Shown: positions 8,114 through 17,153 of the stretch, piece after piece
Layout of the letters: each line of letters begins with the position of its first letter
How positions within the stretch are numbered: the stretch's first letter is position 1
Source: Comamonadaceae bacterium
GTDB taxonomy: Bacteria; Pseudomonadota; Gammaproteobacteria; Burkholderiales; Burkholderiaceae_C
Assembly: GCA_009996515.1 (NCBI GenBank)
Contig: JAACZV010000006.1
Span: 150,142 to 201,519 of the forward strand
Direction: 5' to 3'
Length of the DNA: 51,378 nt
Notes under the pieces: generated by a model
The model's input: the letters and a program-made list of their open reading frames with translations, nothing else
Database searches by the model: none
Told to the model about the DNA's origin: nothing
Position numbers and translations under genes: made by a program

Positions 8114-8743
8114 TCAGCGCGCGCTGCGCGTGGCCTTGGCCGGCAGCTCCGGCGCCGGACCGGCTGCCGGAGCCGGCGGCGCGCCGAGCACGGCCGGCGG
8201 CCCGCCGGGCATGCCGGCGCTCACCCCCGGCGGGCCGGGCTCCGCATGGGTGGCGACCGGCAGCACCGGCATCCGGCTGCGACTGACCATGCGCACCGGC
8301 GGCGCCTCCGGCCGTGAGGCCAGGCGCAAGGTCAGCGGTGGTGCGCCGTCGACGGACCTCAGCAGCGCCGTTTCGGTGCCCAGGCTTTCGAGCCGATAGC
8401 GCCCATCCAACATGTCGCCGGGGCGCACCCAGCGCGGGCCGTCCCGACCGACTGCAATCGCGGCTTCCGGCGGCTGGCCGGTCTCGTTGAGGACGGCCAG
8501 CAGCGTGTAGACGACCGTCGCGGTGGGCTGCGATGCCGCCGGCGCCGAGGGCGGTGCGACAGCGTCGGAGGCCGACGGCCGGGCGGCAAGCGGTGCGGGG
8601 CCACGGCTGGGCATGGCAGCCACGGGCAGCGTCGCGGCCGTGTCCAGCGGCCCCGATGGTGGCCACAGCGCCACGGCGGCGATCAGCAGCATGATCCCGC
8701 AGCCCGCGCCCACGAGCACCCATCCGAGATCGCGCGGTCTCAT
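8114..8743 (-). CDS. GspC-like single-pass membrane protein
   Basis: A 209-residue protein with one N-terminal membrane helix (VLVGAGCGIMLLIAAVALW, about residues 9-27), an Ala/Pro-rich linker, a domain at about 75-145 and a Pro/Gly/Ala-rich tail. The middle segment (LLAVLNETGQPPEAAIAVG ... VRPGDMLDGRYRLESL) resembles the homology region of type II secretion GspC proteins. It stands alone here, with no other gsp gene adjacent. The ATG at 8743 gives the natural N-in topology; the longer open frame upstream is hisD shadow. The family call is by eye and uncertain. Confidence 0.55.
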   Translation of the reverse strand: MRPRDLGWVLVGAGCGIMLLIAAVALWPPSGPLDTAATLPVAAMPSRGPAPLAARPSASDAVAPPSAPAASQPTATVVYTLLAVLNETGQPPEAAIAVGRDGPRWVRPGDMLDGRYRLESLGTETALLRSVDGAPPLTLRLASRPEAPPVRMVSRSRMPVLPVATHAEPGPPGVSAGMPGGPPAVLGAPPAPAAGPAPELPAKATRSAR

Positions 8744-8925
8744 GCGGCGAAGGTCTTCAGCAGCCAGGGTGTCACGCGGCCCAGTATGCGCGCAGGCGCG
8801 CACCGTCTGCCAGTGCCCGTGGCGTGAATTCGAAGGTGCGAAGCGACCTGCCGCTTGCCCGGACGACCTTGCCGATTCGGTGCTCGCCGGGCTCGTCCGA
8901 CCGTGCGGACGAATGAGGGCGCCGG

Positions 8926-10233
8926 CTAGCGCAGCCGCAGCTCGGCCGCGCGTGCATGGGCCTGCAGGCCCTCGCCATGGGCCAGCTCGCTGGCGACGCG
9001 GCCCAGCACCTGCGCGCCCTCGGCGCTGACCTCGATGAGGCTGCTGCGCTTCTGGAAGTCGTAGACGCCCAGCGGCGACGAGAAGCGCGCGGTGCTTGCC
9101 GTGGGCAGCACATGGTTGGGGCCGGCGCAGTAGTCGCCCAGGCTCTCGCTGGTGTAGGCGCCCATGAAGATGGCGCCGGCATGGCGCAGCAGCGGCTCCC
9201 AGCGCTGCGGCTCGGCGGCGCTGATCTCCAGGTGCTCGGGCGCGATGGCGTTGCTGATCTCGCAGGCCTCTTCCATGGAGCGCGTCAGGATCAGCGCGCC
9301 CCGGCCCTGCAGCGACGCGCGGATGACGGCCTCGCGCGGCAGCTGCTGGACGAGGCGCTCCATGCTGGCATGCACGGCGTCCAGATAGGCCGCATCGGGG
9401 CACAGCAGGATGCTTTGCGCCAGCTCGTCATGCTCGGCCTGGCTGAACAAGTCCATCGCCACCCAGTCCGGCGGCGTCGTGCCGTCGGCGATGACCAGGA
9501 TCTCGCTGGGGCCCGCGATCATGTCTATGCCCACCTGGCCGAACACATGCTTCTTGGCCGACGCGACATAGGCGTTGCCGGGGCCGGTGATCTTGTCGAC
9601 GCGCGGGATGGTGGCCGTGCCGTAGGCCAGCGCGGCCACGGCCTGGGCGCCGCCCACGGTGAACACGCGATGCACGCCGGCCACGGCGGCGGCGGCCAGC
9701 ACCAGCGGGTTGCGCTGACCGTCCGGCGTGGGCACCACCATGATGATCTCGCGCACGCCGGCCACCTGGGCCGGGATGGCGTTCATCAGCACGCTGCTGG
9801 GATAGGCCGCCTTGCCGCCGGGCACGTACAGGCCCACCCGGTCCAGCGGCGTGACCTTCTGGCCCAGCAGGCTGCCATCCTCGTCGCGATAGCTCCAGCT
9901 GCGGCCGCAGGCCTCGAGCTGGCGCTCGTGATAGCTGCGCACGCGCCGGGCGGCGGCCTGCAGCGCCGCGGCCTGGGCCGGCGTGATCGACGCCAGCGCG
10001 GCCTGCAGCTGGGCCTGCGTGATCTCCAGCGCGGCGACGCTGTCCGCCTTCACGCGGTCGAAGCGGGCCGTGTAGTCCAGCACGGCGGCGTCGCCGCGGG
10101 CCTGCACGTCGGCCAGGATCTCGGCGACCCGGCCCTCGATGGCCGCATCCGTCTCCGCCGACCAGTGGCGCAGGCGCTGGAACTCGGCGTCGAAGTCGGC
10201 GGCGGTGGTGGCGAGGCGGCGGATCAGTGTCAT
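8926..10233 (-). CDS. hisD: histidinol dehydrogenase
   Basis: HisD oxidises L-histidinol to histidine in two NAD-dependent steps with a zinc ion. The 435-residue protein has normal length. Signatures include [29 protein letters not shown] and the catalytic EHLEI (in APEHLEISA), with [15 protein letters not shown] in the C-terminal part. The start overlaps the hisG stop by four bases. The usual next gene, hisC, is 3 kb away beyond a set of unrelated genes. 182 bp without a recognisable gene separate it from the GspC-like ORF. Confidence 0.97.
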   Translation of the reverse strand: MTLIRRLATTAADFDAEFQRLRHWSAETDAAIEGRVAEILADVQARGDAAVLDYTARFDRVKADSVAALEITQAQLQAALASITPAQAAALQAAARRVRSYHERQLEACGRSWSYRDEDGSLLGQKVTPLDRVGLYVPGGKAAYPSSVLMNAIPAQVAGVREIIMVVPTPDGQRNPLVLAAAAVAGVHRVFTVGGAQAVAALAYGTATIPRVDKITGPGNAYVASAKKHVFGQVGIDMIAGPSEILVIADGTTPPDWVAMDLFSQAEHDELAQSILLCPDAAYLDAVHASMERLVQQLPREAVIRASLQGRGALILTRSMEEACEISNAIAPEHLEISAAEPQRWEPLLRHAGAIFMGAYTSESLGDYCAGPNHVLPTASTARFSSPLGVYDFQKRSSLIEVSAEGAQVLGRVASELAHGEGLQAHARAAELRLR

Positions 10234-10901
10234 GCGGAGACGGCTTTCGCAATAGCGTCGATGAGGGGACGCAAGGCCTCGCGCTTGAGCTTGAGCGCGG
10301 CCTGGTTGACGACCAGGCGGGAGGAGATGTCCATGATCTGCTCGACCTCGACCAGCTTGTTGGCACGCAGCGTGCCTCCGGTGGAGACCAGGTCGACGAT
10401 GGCGTCGGCCAGGCCGGTCAGCGGCGCCAGCTCCATGGAGCCGTAGAGCTTGATGAGGTCCACGTGCACGCCCTTGGCGGCGAAGTGCTGGCGCGCGATC
10501 TCGGTGTACTTGGTGGCGACGCGGATGCGCGAACCCTGCTGCACGGCCGCGGCGTAGTCGAAGTCGGCCCTGGTCGCCACGCTCATGCGGCAGCGGGCGA
10601 TCTTCAGGTCCAGCGGCTGGTAGAGGCCGTGCGAGCCGCCCTGGGCCAGCGCCTGCTCGTGCAGCACGTCGCGGCCGGCCACGCCCAGGTCGGCGCCGCC
10701 GTACTGCACATAGGTGGGCACGTCGCTGGCGCGCACCAGCACCACCCGCACGCCGTCGCGGTTGGTCGGCAGGATGAGCTTGCGCGAGGTCTCGGGGTCT
10801 TCCAGCACCTCGACGCCGGCGGCGCGCAGCAGCGGCAGCGTCTCCTCGAAGATGCGGCCCTTGGACAGGGCCAGCGTCAGGCCGGCGCTCACGGCTGCCA
10901 C
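10230..10901 (-). CDS. hisG: ATP phosphoribosyltransferase, short form
   Basis: HisG condenses ATP and PRPP in the first, committed step of histidine synthesis. At 223 residues it lacks the C-terminal ACT-like regulatory domain of the long form, so it is expected to need HisZ, which is not in this window. Visible signatures are [16 protein letters not shown] at the N-terminus, [13 protein letters not shown], and the PRPP-binding [14 protein letters not shown]. It overlaps hisD by four bases and the BolA-family gene by 13 bases, so it is probably transcribed from upstream of that gene. Confidence 0.96.
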   Translation of the reverse strand: MAAVSAGLTLALSKGRIFEETLPLLRAAGVEVLEDPETSRKLILPTNRDGVRVVLVRASDVPTYVQYGGADLGVAGRDVLHEQALAQGGSHGLYQPLDLKIARCRMSVATRADFDYAAAVQQGSRIRVATKYTEIARQHFAAKGVHVDLIKLYGSMELAPLTGLADAIVDLVSTGGTLRANKLVEVEQIMDISSRLVVNQAALKLKREALRPLIDAIAKAVSA

Positions 10902-11128
10902 TCCTCGGGCGTCAGCGTCTTCATGGACAGCGCATGGATCTCCTCGCGCATGCGCTCGCCCAGCGCCGCATAGACCCGCTGGTGACGCTTGATGCGCGAG
11001 AGGCCCGTGAACTCGGTGGACACGATGGTGGCGAAGAAATGGCGGCCATCGCCCTCGACCTGCAGATGCGCGCAGGGCAGCACTGCGGCAATGAAGTCGC
11101 GCACTTGTTGCGGGGTGGGGTCGGCCAT
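10889..11128 (-). CDS. BolA/IbaG family protein
   Basis: A 79-residue BolA-like protein. The family binds monothiol glutaredoxins and helps with iron-sulfur cluster handling. The class II KH-like fold shows in [17 protein letters not shown] and in the [16 protein letters not shown] helix, followed by [15 protein letters not shown], which is typical of the IbaG branch often found next to his or mur genes. The ATG at 11128 is preceded by a CAGGAG Shine-Dalgarno. Its stop lies inside the hisG start region (13 bp overlap). Confidence 0.9.
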   Translation of the reverse strand: MADPTPQQVRDFIAAVLPCAHLQVEGDGRHFFATIVSTEFTGLSRIKRHQRVYAALGERMREEIHALSMKTLTPEEWQP

Positions 11129-11157
11129 CACGGGCTCCTGCAGGAAAACCCGCAATT

Positions 11158-11988
11158 CTAGGAACGGATCTTGTAGCCCCGCTTCAACAGCGACAAAGCC
11201 AAGCCCGCCGTCACGGCGAAGCTGGCCGCGACGACCGCCAGGCTGACCCACGGCGACACATCGCTGACGCCGAAGAAGCCGCGCCGGAAGCCGTCGATCA
11301 TGTAGAAGAACGGGTTCAGGTGGCTGAGCCCCTGCCAGAAGCCCGGCAGCGAATGCACCGAGTAGAAGACGCCCGACAGGAAGGTCATGGGCATGACGAT
11401 GAAGTTCTGGAAGGCCGCCAGCTGGTCGAACTTCTCGGCCCACAGCCCGGCGATCAGGCCCAGCGTGCCCATCAGGCCGGCGCCCAGCACCGTGAAGGCC
11501 AGCACCCACAGCAGGTTGTCCAGGCCCGGCGGCGCGAACCAGGCCGTGACCAGCAGCACGCCCGTGCCCACCGCCAGCCCGCGCACGACGGCGGCGCCCA
11601 CATAGGCGACGAACCAGGCCAGCGGCGACAGCGGCGTCAGCAGCAGGAACACCAGGTTGCCGGTGATCTTGCTCTGGATCAGGCTGGACGAGCTGTTCGC
11701 GAACGCGTTCTGCAGCACGCTCATCATGACCAGGCCCGGGATCAGGAACTGCGTATAGCCCACCGTGTCGTAGACCTTCACATGGTCTTGCAGCGTGTGG
11801 CCGAACACCAGCAGGTACATGACGGCCGTCAGCACCGGGGCCGCAACGGTCTGGAAGCTGACCTTCCAGAAGCGCAGCACTTCCTTCTTGAACAGGGTGG
11901 AGGCGCCGCCGAAGAGAGGCGCCCTGCGCGCTTCGCGCTGTTCCGCCAGGCGGGAATGAGCCCCTTCGGGCAAGCGTGCGGTGCTCAT
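11158..11988 (-). CDS. ABC-2 type exporter permease
   Basis: A 276-residue integral membrane protein with about six hydrophobic segments after a 35-residue cytoplasmic N-terminus ([15 protein letters not shown]-like start at FKKEVLRFW). [14 protein letters not shown], followed by [17 protein letters not shown], is the conserved ABC-2 (YadH/NodJ-like) C-terminal signature. It overlaps the ATPase gene upstream by four bases, so the two form one exporter. The substrate cannot be read from the sequence. A divergent TetR regulator lies beyond the ATPase gene. Confidence 0.93.
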   Translation of the reverse strand: MSTARLPEGAHSRLAEQREARRAPLFGGASTLFKKEVLRFWKVSFQTVAAPVLTAVMYLLVFGHTLQDHVKVYDTVGYTQFLIPGLVMMSVLQNAFANSSSSLIQSKITGNLVFLLLTPLSPLAWFVAYVGAAVVRGLAVGTGVLLVTAWFAPPGLDNLLWVLAFTVLGAGLMGTLGLIAGLWAEKFDQLAAFQNFIVMPMTFLSGVFYSVHSLPGFWQGLSHLNPFFYMIDGFRRGFFGVSDVSPWVSLAVVAASFAVTAGLALSLLKRGYKIRS

Positions 11989-12908
11989 GCCGAGGCTCCG
12001 TTCATGATTTCGAGAAACACGTCTTCCAGGTCGGCACGGCCGATCTCCAGGTCTTCCACCGGCACGCCCGCGGCGCGCAGCGCCGCCAGCGTGGCCTCCA
12101 CCTCGGCGGCGTCATGCGCCGTCACCTGCACGATGCGGCCCGTCACGCGGGCGCGCTGCGCGATGTCCGGCGGCAGCGCCGCGTCGGTCTTGAAGCGCAG
12201 CATGGTCGACGCCGTGCCGGCCAGCAGCTGCGAGGTGCGGTCCAGCGCGACGATGCGGCCGGCCTTCAGCATCGCGATGCGCTGGCACAGCGCCTCGGCC
12301 TCTTCCAGGTAATGCGTGGTCAGCAGCACCGTGTGGCCTTCCTTGTTGAGGCGGGCGATGAACTGCCACAGCGTCTGGCGCAGCTCCACGTCCACGCCGG
12401 CCGTGGGCTCGTCCAGCACGATGACCGGCGGGCGGTGCACCAGCGCCTGCGCCACCAGCACGCGGCGCTTCATGCCGCCGGACAGCTGGCGCATGTTGGC
12501 GTTGGCCTTGTCGGCCAGGCCCAGGTTCTCCAGCAGCTCGTCGATCCAGGCGTCGTTGTTCTTCACGCCGAAGTAGCCGCTCTGGATGCGCAGCGTCTCG
12601 CGCACGCTGAAGAAGGGGTCGAACACCAGCTCCTGCGGCACCACGCCCAGCGCCTGGCGGGCAGCGGCGTAGTCGTCGACGACGTCATGGCCCATCACCC
12701 GCACGCGGCCTTCGCTGGCGCGGGCCAGGCCGGCCAGCACGCTGATCAGCGTGGTCTTGCCGGCGCCGTTGGGGCCCAGCAGGCCGAAGAACTCGCCGCA
12801 ATGGATGTCGAAAGAGACGCCGTCCAGCGCCTTGACCTGCCCTCCCCGGTATGTCTTCTTGACGTTCTCGAATGCAATGGCGGGAGGGGATGAGGTCGGA
12901 CTGGGCAT
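11985..12908 (-). CDS. ABC exporter ATP-binding protein
   Basis: A 307-residue ATPase of the YadG/CcmA class, partner of the ABC-2 permease. Walker A is LLGPNGAGKTTLI (about residues 38-50), the signature is RQLSGGMKRRVLVAQ, and Walker B is VIVLDEPTAGVD, followed by the H-loop LLTTHYLEEAEAL. All catalytic residues are present. The C-terminal 60 residues form the family's accessory domain. The 169-bp gap to the divergent TetR gene is the likely control region; no clear palindrome was picked out there. Confidence 0.95.
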   Translation of the reverse strand: MPSPTSSPPAIAFENVKKTYRGGQVKALDGVSFDIHCGEFFGLLGPNGAGKTTLISVLAGLARASEGRVRVMGHDVVDDYAAARQALGVVPQELVFDPFFSVRETLRIQSGYFGVKNNDAWIDELLENLGLADKANANMRQLSGGMKRRVLVAQALVHRPPVIVLDEPTAGVDVELRQTLWQFIARLNKEGHTVLLTTHYLEEAEALCQRIAMLKAGRIVALDRTSQLLAGTASTMLRFKTDAALPPDIAQRARVTGRIVQVTAHDAAEVEATLAALRAAGVPVEDLEIGRADLEDVFLEIMNGASA

Positions 12909-13077
12909 AGGCGCGCGATTCTAGAAGTGGGCCTCTTTTGGCCGCAGATCACTGCCAGAATGCCCCGATGCTCGGTGTGCCCCCACGCTCATTTCATTCG
13001 CTGCCCCAAGGGTCGCGCAGCGGCCACTGCGTGGCTTGTGGGGCACCTCAGTCGCTCCGGGCGGCCACGCGCTCCTG

Positions 13078-13740
13078 ATGCCCACGCCCAAACGCCCCCG
13101 CCGCACCGCCGAGCGCATCCTGGAGGCCACGCTGGACCTCTTCAACCGCTTCGGCGAGCCCAATGTGTCGACGACGCTGATCTCGGCCGAACTGAAGATC
13201 AGCCCGGGCAATCTCTACTACCACTACCCGGCCAAGGACGAGCTCATCAACGCCCTCTTCGGCCGCTACGAGGCCCAGCTCAGCGAGCTGCTGGCCGCGG
13301 CCGACAACGTGCGCCATGTGGAGGACGCCTGGCTGTTCTTCCACATGCTGTTCGAGCTGATCTGGCAGCACCGCTTCCTGTACCGCGACCTCAACGACCT
13401 GCTGTTCAAGAACCGCCGGCTGGAGACCCATTTCCAGAGCCTGCTGGCCGCCAAGGAGCAGGCCATGCGCAACCTGCTGTCGGGCCTGCACCTGGGCGGC
13501 GCGCTGAAGATGGATGTGCGCGAAGCCGCGCCGACGGCCAGCGCGATGGTGGTGCTGGTCAGCTACTGGCTGAGCTACGAGTACGTGCGCGACCCGCGCC
13601 ATGCGCTGGAGCCCGAGCGCGCCGGCGCGGCGCTGATGCGCGGCGCCTTCCACGCGCTGAGCCTGCTGCTACCCTACCTTGAGCCCGCCTCCAAGGACCA
13701 CCTCTTCGAGCTCGCCGGCCAGTACCAATCAACGCCCTGA
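13078..13740 (+). CDS. TetR/AcrR family transcriptional regulator
   Basis: A 220-residue regulator. The N-terminal helix-turn-helix (about residues 8-55) shows RTAERILEATLDLFNRFGE and then ISPGNLYYHYPAKDELI, the classic TetR recognition helix. The C-terminal ligand domain ends SLLLPYLEPASKDHLF. I chose the ATG at 13078; an upstream start is possible but adds non-homologous residues. It is divergent from the ABC exporter, which it may control, and 13 bp upstream of the TPR gene. Confidence 0.9.
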   Translation: MPTPKRPRRTAERILEATLDLFNRFGEPNVSTTLISAELKISPGNLYYHYPAKDELINALFGRYEAQLSELLAAADNVRHVEDAWLFFHMLFELIWQHRFLYRDLNDLLFKNRRLETHFQSLLAAKEQAMRNLLSGLHLGGALKMDVREAAPTASAMVVLVSYWLSYEYVRDPRHALEPERAGAALMRGAFHALSLLLPYLEPASKDHLFELAGQYQSTP

Positions 13741-13753
13741 AGGAGACAACGCG

Positions 13754-14527
13754 ATGGCCAAGTGGACCGCCTTCCCCTACGACAACAGCGCCTTCGTCTA
13801 CACGCCGGCGACGCTGAAGAAGCACTGGGCCCGGCTGCATGCCGGCGACGCCGAGCCCTTCCCCAAGGATGCCGACGTCGTGCAGGCCTGGATCCACTTC
13901 CACGCCGGCGACTTCCAGGCCGCCCATGACGCGGGCCTGGCCGCGGGCGGCGCCGGCATCACGGTCGCCAACAAGGCCCAGGGCATCTACGCCAACTATC
14001 TGGAGAAGAAGGAGAAGGTGAAGCTGGAGATGTTCCTGGCGATCGCCGAGCGCGCCGAAGCGCAGCAGGCCGAGGACCCCAAGAACGCCAACGCCTGGTA
14101 CTGGCAGGCCTATGCGCTGGGCCGCTACGGCCAGGGCATCAGCGTCGCCAAGGCGCTGGCGCAAGGCCTGGGCAGCAAGGTCAAGACGGCGCTGGAAACG
14201 ACCATCCGGCTCGCCCCCAAGCATGCCGACGCCCACATCGCGCTGGGCGCCTTCCACGCCGAGGTCATCGACAAGGTCGGCAAGCTGCTGGGCAAGACGC
14301 AGGGCGCCGACGCGGCCACCGGCCTGAAGATGTTCGAGCAGGCCCTCAAGCTCAACCCGACCAGCGCCATCGCGATGATCGAGCGCGCCAACGGCCTCGT
14401 GATGCTGGAGGGCGACAAGCGCATGAAGGAGGCCGAGCAGCTGTACGCCGACGCGGCCGCCTGCGAGGCCATGGACGCGATGGAGCTGCTGGACATCGAG
14501 CTGGCCAAGGAAGAGCTGGAGGAATGA
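13754..14527 (+). CDS. TPR-like cytoplasmic protein of unknown function
   Basis: A 257-residue protein without signal peptide. AGGAGA 8 bp before the ATG supports the start. Helical repeats run through the whole protein (for example WIHFHAGDFQAAHDAGLAA, ALETTIRLAPKHADAHIALG and FEQALKLNPTSAIAMIERA), with the A/L-P spacing of tetratricopeptide repeats. The C-terminus is acidic (LAKEELEE). It is probably co-transcribed with the TetR gene. It is likely a protein-protein interaction scaffold; no enzymatic motif is seen. Confidence 0.8.
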   Translation: MAKWTAFPYDNSAFVYTPATLKKHWARLHAGDAEPFPKDADVVQAWIHFHAGDFQAAHDAGLAAGGAGITVANKAQGIYANYLEKKEKVKLEMFLAIAERAEAQQAEDPKNANAWYWQAYALGRYGQGISVAKALAQGLGSKVKTALETTIRLAPKHADAHIALGAFHAEVIDKVGKLLGKTQGADAATGLKMFEQALKLNPTSAIAMIERANGLVMLEGDKRMKEAEQLYADAAACEAMDAMELLDIELAKEELEE

Positions 14528-14542
14528 GGCCCGGCGCCAGCC

Positions 14543-14564
14543 GTTCGTGAAATGCGTCACGAAC
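14543..14564. promoter_or_regulatory. inverted repeat between the TPR gene and a small exported protein
   Basis: GTTCGTGA-AATGCG-TCACGAAC has perfect 8-bp arms, 15 bp after the TPR gene stop and 89 bp before the next ATG. There is no T tract, so it is more likely an operator than a terminator. The arms share TTCGTG with the toxin-antitoxin palindrome at 6547-6581. Confidence 0.4.
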
Positions 14565-14653
14565 AGCCCTCCCGCGCCTCCGGGGGTGCGGGTCCAGGCA
14601 CGGCGACGTAAGCTTCGCCCCATCACTCACCCCCCAAAAAGACGAGACAAGCC

Positions 14654-14983
14654 ATGAAGTTCCTGATCGCCGCCGCAGCCGCCCTGACCGCTTTCGCCGC
14701 CAGCGCCGCCAGCAACACCACGCCCGAGCAGGCCGAGCTGCGCGCCGAATGCGCCAAGAGCTACGAGGCCACCAGCAGCATCTCGACCCCGGTGGCCGCC
14801 AACGAATACCAGTTCGTCTACGCCAACGGCAAGTACAAGGGCGAGGCCAAGCCCGGCAGGCTGCTGGCGTGCACGAACGACCAGTACGCGGCCTACCTGG
14901 ACAAGGCTGACCCGGCCAAGGTGATGGCCGCCTACCCGACCGCCGCCGGCCGCCCCGTCGCGAAGAAGAAGGCCGCGCAGTAA
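14654..14983 (+). CDS. small periplasmic protein of unknown function
   Basis: A 109-residue protein with a signal peptide, MKFLIAAAAALTAFAASAAS. The mature part has two cysteines (RAECAKSY and LLACTNDQY), which could form a disulfide, and ends in a lysine-rich tail (PVAKKKAAQ). I do not recognise the family. GACGAGAC precedes the ATG. The gene has a strong intrinsic terminator 24 bp after its stop and is probably monocistronic and well expressed. Confidence 0.75.
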   Translation: MKFLIAAAAALTAFAASAASNTTPEQAELRAECAKSYEATSSISTPVAANEYQFVYANGKYKGEAKPGRLLACTNDQYAAYLDKADPAKVMAAYPTAAGRPVAKKKAAQ

Positions 14984-15006
14984 GCCGCACCGCCCTCGTC
15001 CACGCC

Positions 15007-15038
15007 AAAGGCGCTCTTCCGGAGCGCCTTTGTTGTTT
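15007..15038 (+). terminator. intrinsic terminator of the small periplasmic protein gene
   Basis: AAAGGCGCTC-TTCC-GGAGCGCCTTT forms a perfect stem (15007-15031 with flanking A/T pairs), followed by TGTTGTTT. Confidence 0.85.
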
Positions 15039-15154
15039 CCGGCTCGGGATGGCGTGTGGCGCGGCGTCGTCCATGCACGAGGCGCCGATGGCGTCCGCTG
15101 TCACGACGCTTTGCAAGGCCTGAATGGCCGCAGCTGCCCTCAAAACCGGGGACG

Positions 15155-15253
15155 CACGGGGCATCGACCCCGTGGAAACCCGAGGGTCCAGACACTAAGT
15201 TAATGGCAACGGCGACCGGTGCCGCCGATGTGGCGCATGAACCCATGCGCCAC
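15155..15253 (+). promoter_or_regulatory. structured 5' region upstream of a small exported protein
   Basis: Two perfect hairpins lie in the 244-bp gap before the 15276 gene. CACGGGG-CATCGA-CCCCGTG is at 15155-15174. GTGGCGCATG-AACC-CATGCGCCAC is at 15230-15253, ending 22 bp before the ATG. Between them is an AT-richer stretch (ACACTAAGTTAATGGC) that may hold a promoter. Whether the structures act as RNA or as operators depends on the transcription start, which cannot be fixed here. Confidence 0.45.
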
Positions 15254-15275
15254 GGCGTGACTGCAAGGGGTTTCC

Positions 15276-15623
15276 ATGTCGAGCCGACTTCTACTGATGT
15301 GTGCGCTGGCCTGCGGTCAGGCCCTGGCCCAGAGCAGCCCTTCCACCATGCCGGCCACGGAGCCGGCCGCGGGGCCGCCCGACTGCACGCCCGGCCGGGC
15401 CGCCCCCGCCGACCCGGGCGGCGCCAAGGCTTGCGAGGCCCGGATGTCCGCCGCCATGCCGGATCCGGACAAGATGCTGGCCGGCAGCCCGCCGGGCGCG
15501 GGCGCCCGGCCCGGGCCGCTGACCCGCAGCCAGGTGGTCGAAGAGCTCGGCCGCGCCCGCCTTGCGGGCGAGATGGATTTCGCCGCCTTCGAGCTGGGCC
15601 TGCCGGCCTCGCGGCGCCGCTGA
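15276..15623 (+). CDS. small exported protein with DUF4148-like C-terminus
   Basis: A 115-residue protein with a signal peptide (MSSRLLLMCALACGQALAQ), a Pro/Ala/Gly-rich middle with two cysteines (DCTPG and KACEAR), and a C-terminal helix, LTRSQVVEELGRARLAGEMD. That helix resembles the short DUF4148 motif common in Burkholderiales periplasmic proteins. GCAAGGGG lies just before the ATG. Function is unknown. The upstream region is strongly structured. Confidence 0.65.
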   Translation: MSSRLLLMCALACGQALAQSSPSTMPATEPAAGPPDCTPGRAAPADPGGAKACEARMSAAMPDPDKMLAGSPPGAGARPGPLTRSQVVEELGRARLAGEMDFAAFELGLPASRRR

Positions 15624-15627
15624 GCCC

Positions 15628-17055
15628 TCAGCTCTGCGGCTCCCAGGGCAGCATCAGCGACAGCAGCAGCAGCTTTTCGAACTCGGGGGCGAAGTTGGCC
15701 ACGATGGCTTCGGGGTCGGGGCACAGGCCGGTGTCGGTGATGAGGCCGAACTGCACGCGGCCGGCATAGGTCAGCAGGCTGACGCCCATGCCGATGTCGC
15801 CCGACTGCGGCACCCAGAACATCACCTTCTCGACCGTCGAGCCGCAGAACTTCAGCGCCTGGGCCGGGCCCGGCACGTTGGTCATGACCGCCGTCGCCTT
15901 GCGGGCGAAGATGTTCAGCATCGCGTGCTGCACCGGCTTGATCAGCAGGCCGGCCACCGACAGCAGGCCGAAGGCCATCACGGGCTGGAAGCTGCCCTTG
16001 AGCTCGCTCATGCGCGCGCGCACCGCGAACAGCCGCTCCACCGGGTTGGCGATGCCTATGGGCAGCACCAGCGGCACCAGGCCGAAGCGGTTGCCCAGCT
16101 GCCAGGCCTGCTCCAGCGGGCGCAGGTTCACCGGCACCATGGCGCGTATCTCCTTGCCCGCCGGGTCCTCGCCCTTGTCCGCCAGGTATTTGCCAATGGC
16201 CCCGGCCGCGCAGGCCAGCAGCACGTCGTTGATGGAGGCGCCCAGGGCGCGGCCGACGGCCTTGACCTCGGCCAGCAGCAGGCCGTCGTCCCAGGCCACC
16301 GTCTTGCCCACGCCGGGCTTGCCCTTGAGTCGCGTGGGCGAGTCGTCGGGCATCAGCGCGAACGCCGCCACATCGGACACGGCCTGGTAGCCCAGGCGGG
16401 CCACCTCCAGCGACGAGTCCACCGGGGTGGCGCCGCTCATCACCACGTCCATGCCCTTGGCCATGCCCTTGCCGGTCATGCCTATGGCCTTGACGGTCAT
16501 GTTGCTCATGGGCCGCAGGAAGGCGTCCAGCAGCCAGTCCGGCTCGCGCGGCTCCCGGGGCTCGCGCCGCGGCGGTGCCTTGCCGCCATCGGTGATGGAC
16601 AGCATGACGGCGATCAGCGCGATGCCGTCGGCGATGCAGTGGTGGATGCGCGCGATCAGCGCGCTGGTGCCGTCCCCCATGTCCTCGATGAGCTGGAACT
16701 GCCACAGCGGATGCGCCGGGTCCAGCGGCTGCGTGCACAGCTCGCCCACGCGCTCGCGCAACACCTGCTCGCGACTCTGGCCGCGCAGCGGCAGCGGCTG
16801 CTCGGCGACGACGTGGCGGGCGATGTCGAAGTCCGCGTCGGCCACCCATTGCGCGCCCAGCAGCCCGTCCTCGACGACCTTCTGCCTGAAGCGCGGGTAC
16901 TGCAGCAGGCGCTGGGCCACGCGCTCGCGCAGGCTGCCCAGCGTGATGCCGGGCCGGATGGACCAGACCCCGACGATCATCATCAGGTTGGCCTCGGTGT
17001 CCATGCGCAGCCAGGCCGTATCCACCTTGGACATGCGTTCGCTGATCTGGCCCAC
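15628..17055 (-). CDS. wax ester synthase/diacylglycerol acyltransferase
   Basis: A 475-residue WS/DGAT enzyme, which esterifies fatty alcohols or diacylglycerol with acyl-CoA to make storage lipid. The catalytic HHxxxDG motif is present as IHHCIADGIALI (about residue 135). VPVNLRPLEQ and TNVPGPAQAL match the C-terminal conserved blocks. I prefer a GTG at 17055, with AGGAG 5 bp upstream, over the TTG at 17070 or ATG at 17034; all keep the family N-terminus SKVDTAWLRMD. It is divergent from an acyl-CoA-binding protein gene. Confidence 0.9.
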   Translation of the reverse strand: MGQISERMSKVDTAWLRMDTEANLMMIVGVWSIRPGITLGSLRERVAQRLLQYPRFRQKVVEDGLLGAQWVADADFDIARHVVAEQPLPLRGQSREQVLRERVGELCTQPLDPAHPLWQFQLIEDMGDGTSALIARIHHCIADGIALIAVMLSITDGGKAPPRREPREPREPDWLLDAFLRPMSNMTVKAIGMTGKGMAKGMDVVMSGATPVDSSLEVARLGYQAVSDVAAFALMPDDSPTRLKGKPGVGKTVAWDDGLLLAEVKAVGRALGASINDVLLACAAGAIGKYLADKGEDPAGKEIRAMVPVNLRPLEQAWQLGNRFGLVPLVLPIGIANPVERLFAVRARMSELKGSFQPVMAFGLLSVAGLLIKPVQHAMLNIFARKATAVMTNVPGPAQALKFCGSTVEKVMFWVPQSGDIGMGVSLLTYAGRVQFGLITDTGLCPDPEAIVANFAPEFEKLLLLSLMLPWEPQS

Positions 17056-17153
17056 TGCATCTCCTCGCAAGCTGTTTTTCGGGGCCTAAACTCGGCGGCC
17101 CGTCGACCCATTGTCATGAGAATCGACGCCCCTGATCAGCCTGGAGAAACCCC

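Noticed and set aside
8744-8925. A possible gene fragment between hisD and the GspC-like gene
   Set aside because: Frames crossing it are extensions of neighbouring shadows and no conserved motif was seen.
15155-15253. A known riboswitch class (cyclic-di-GMP-I was considered)
   Set aside because: Some short words resemble it, but the conserved core and junction order could not be fitted, so only structured DNA/RNA is reported.
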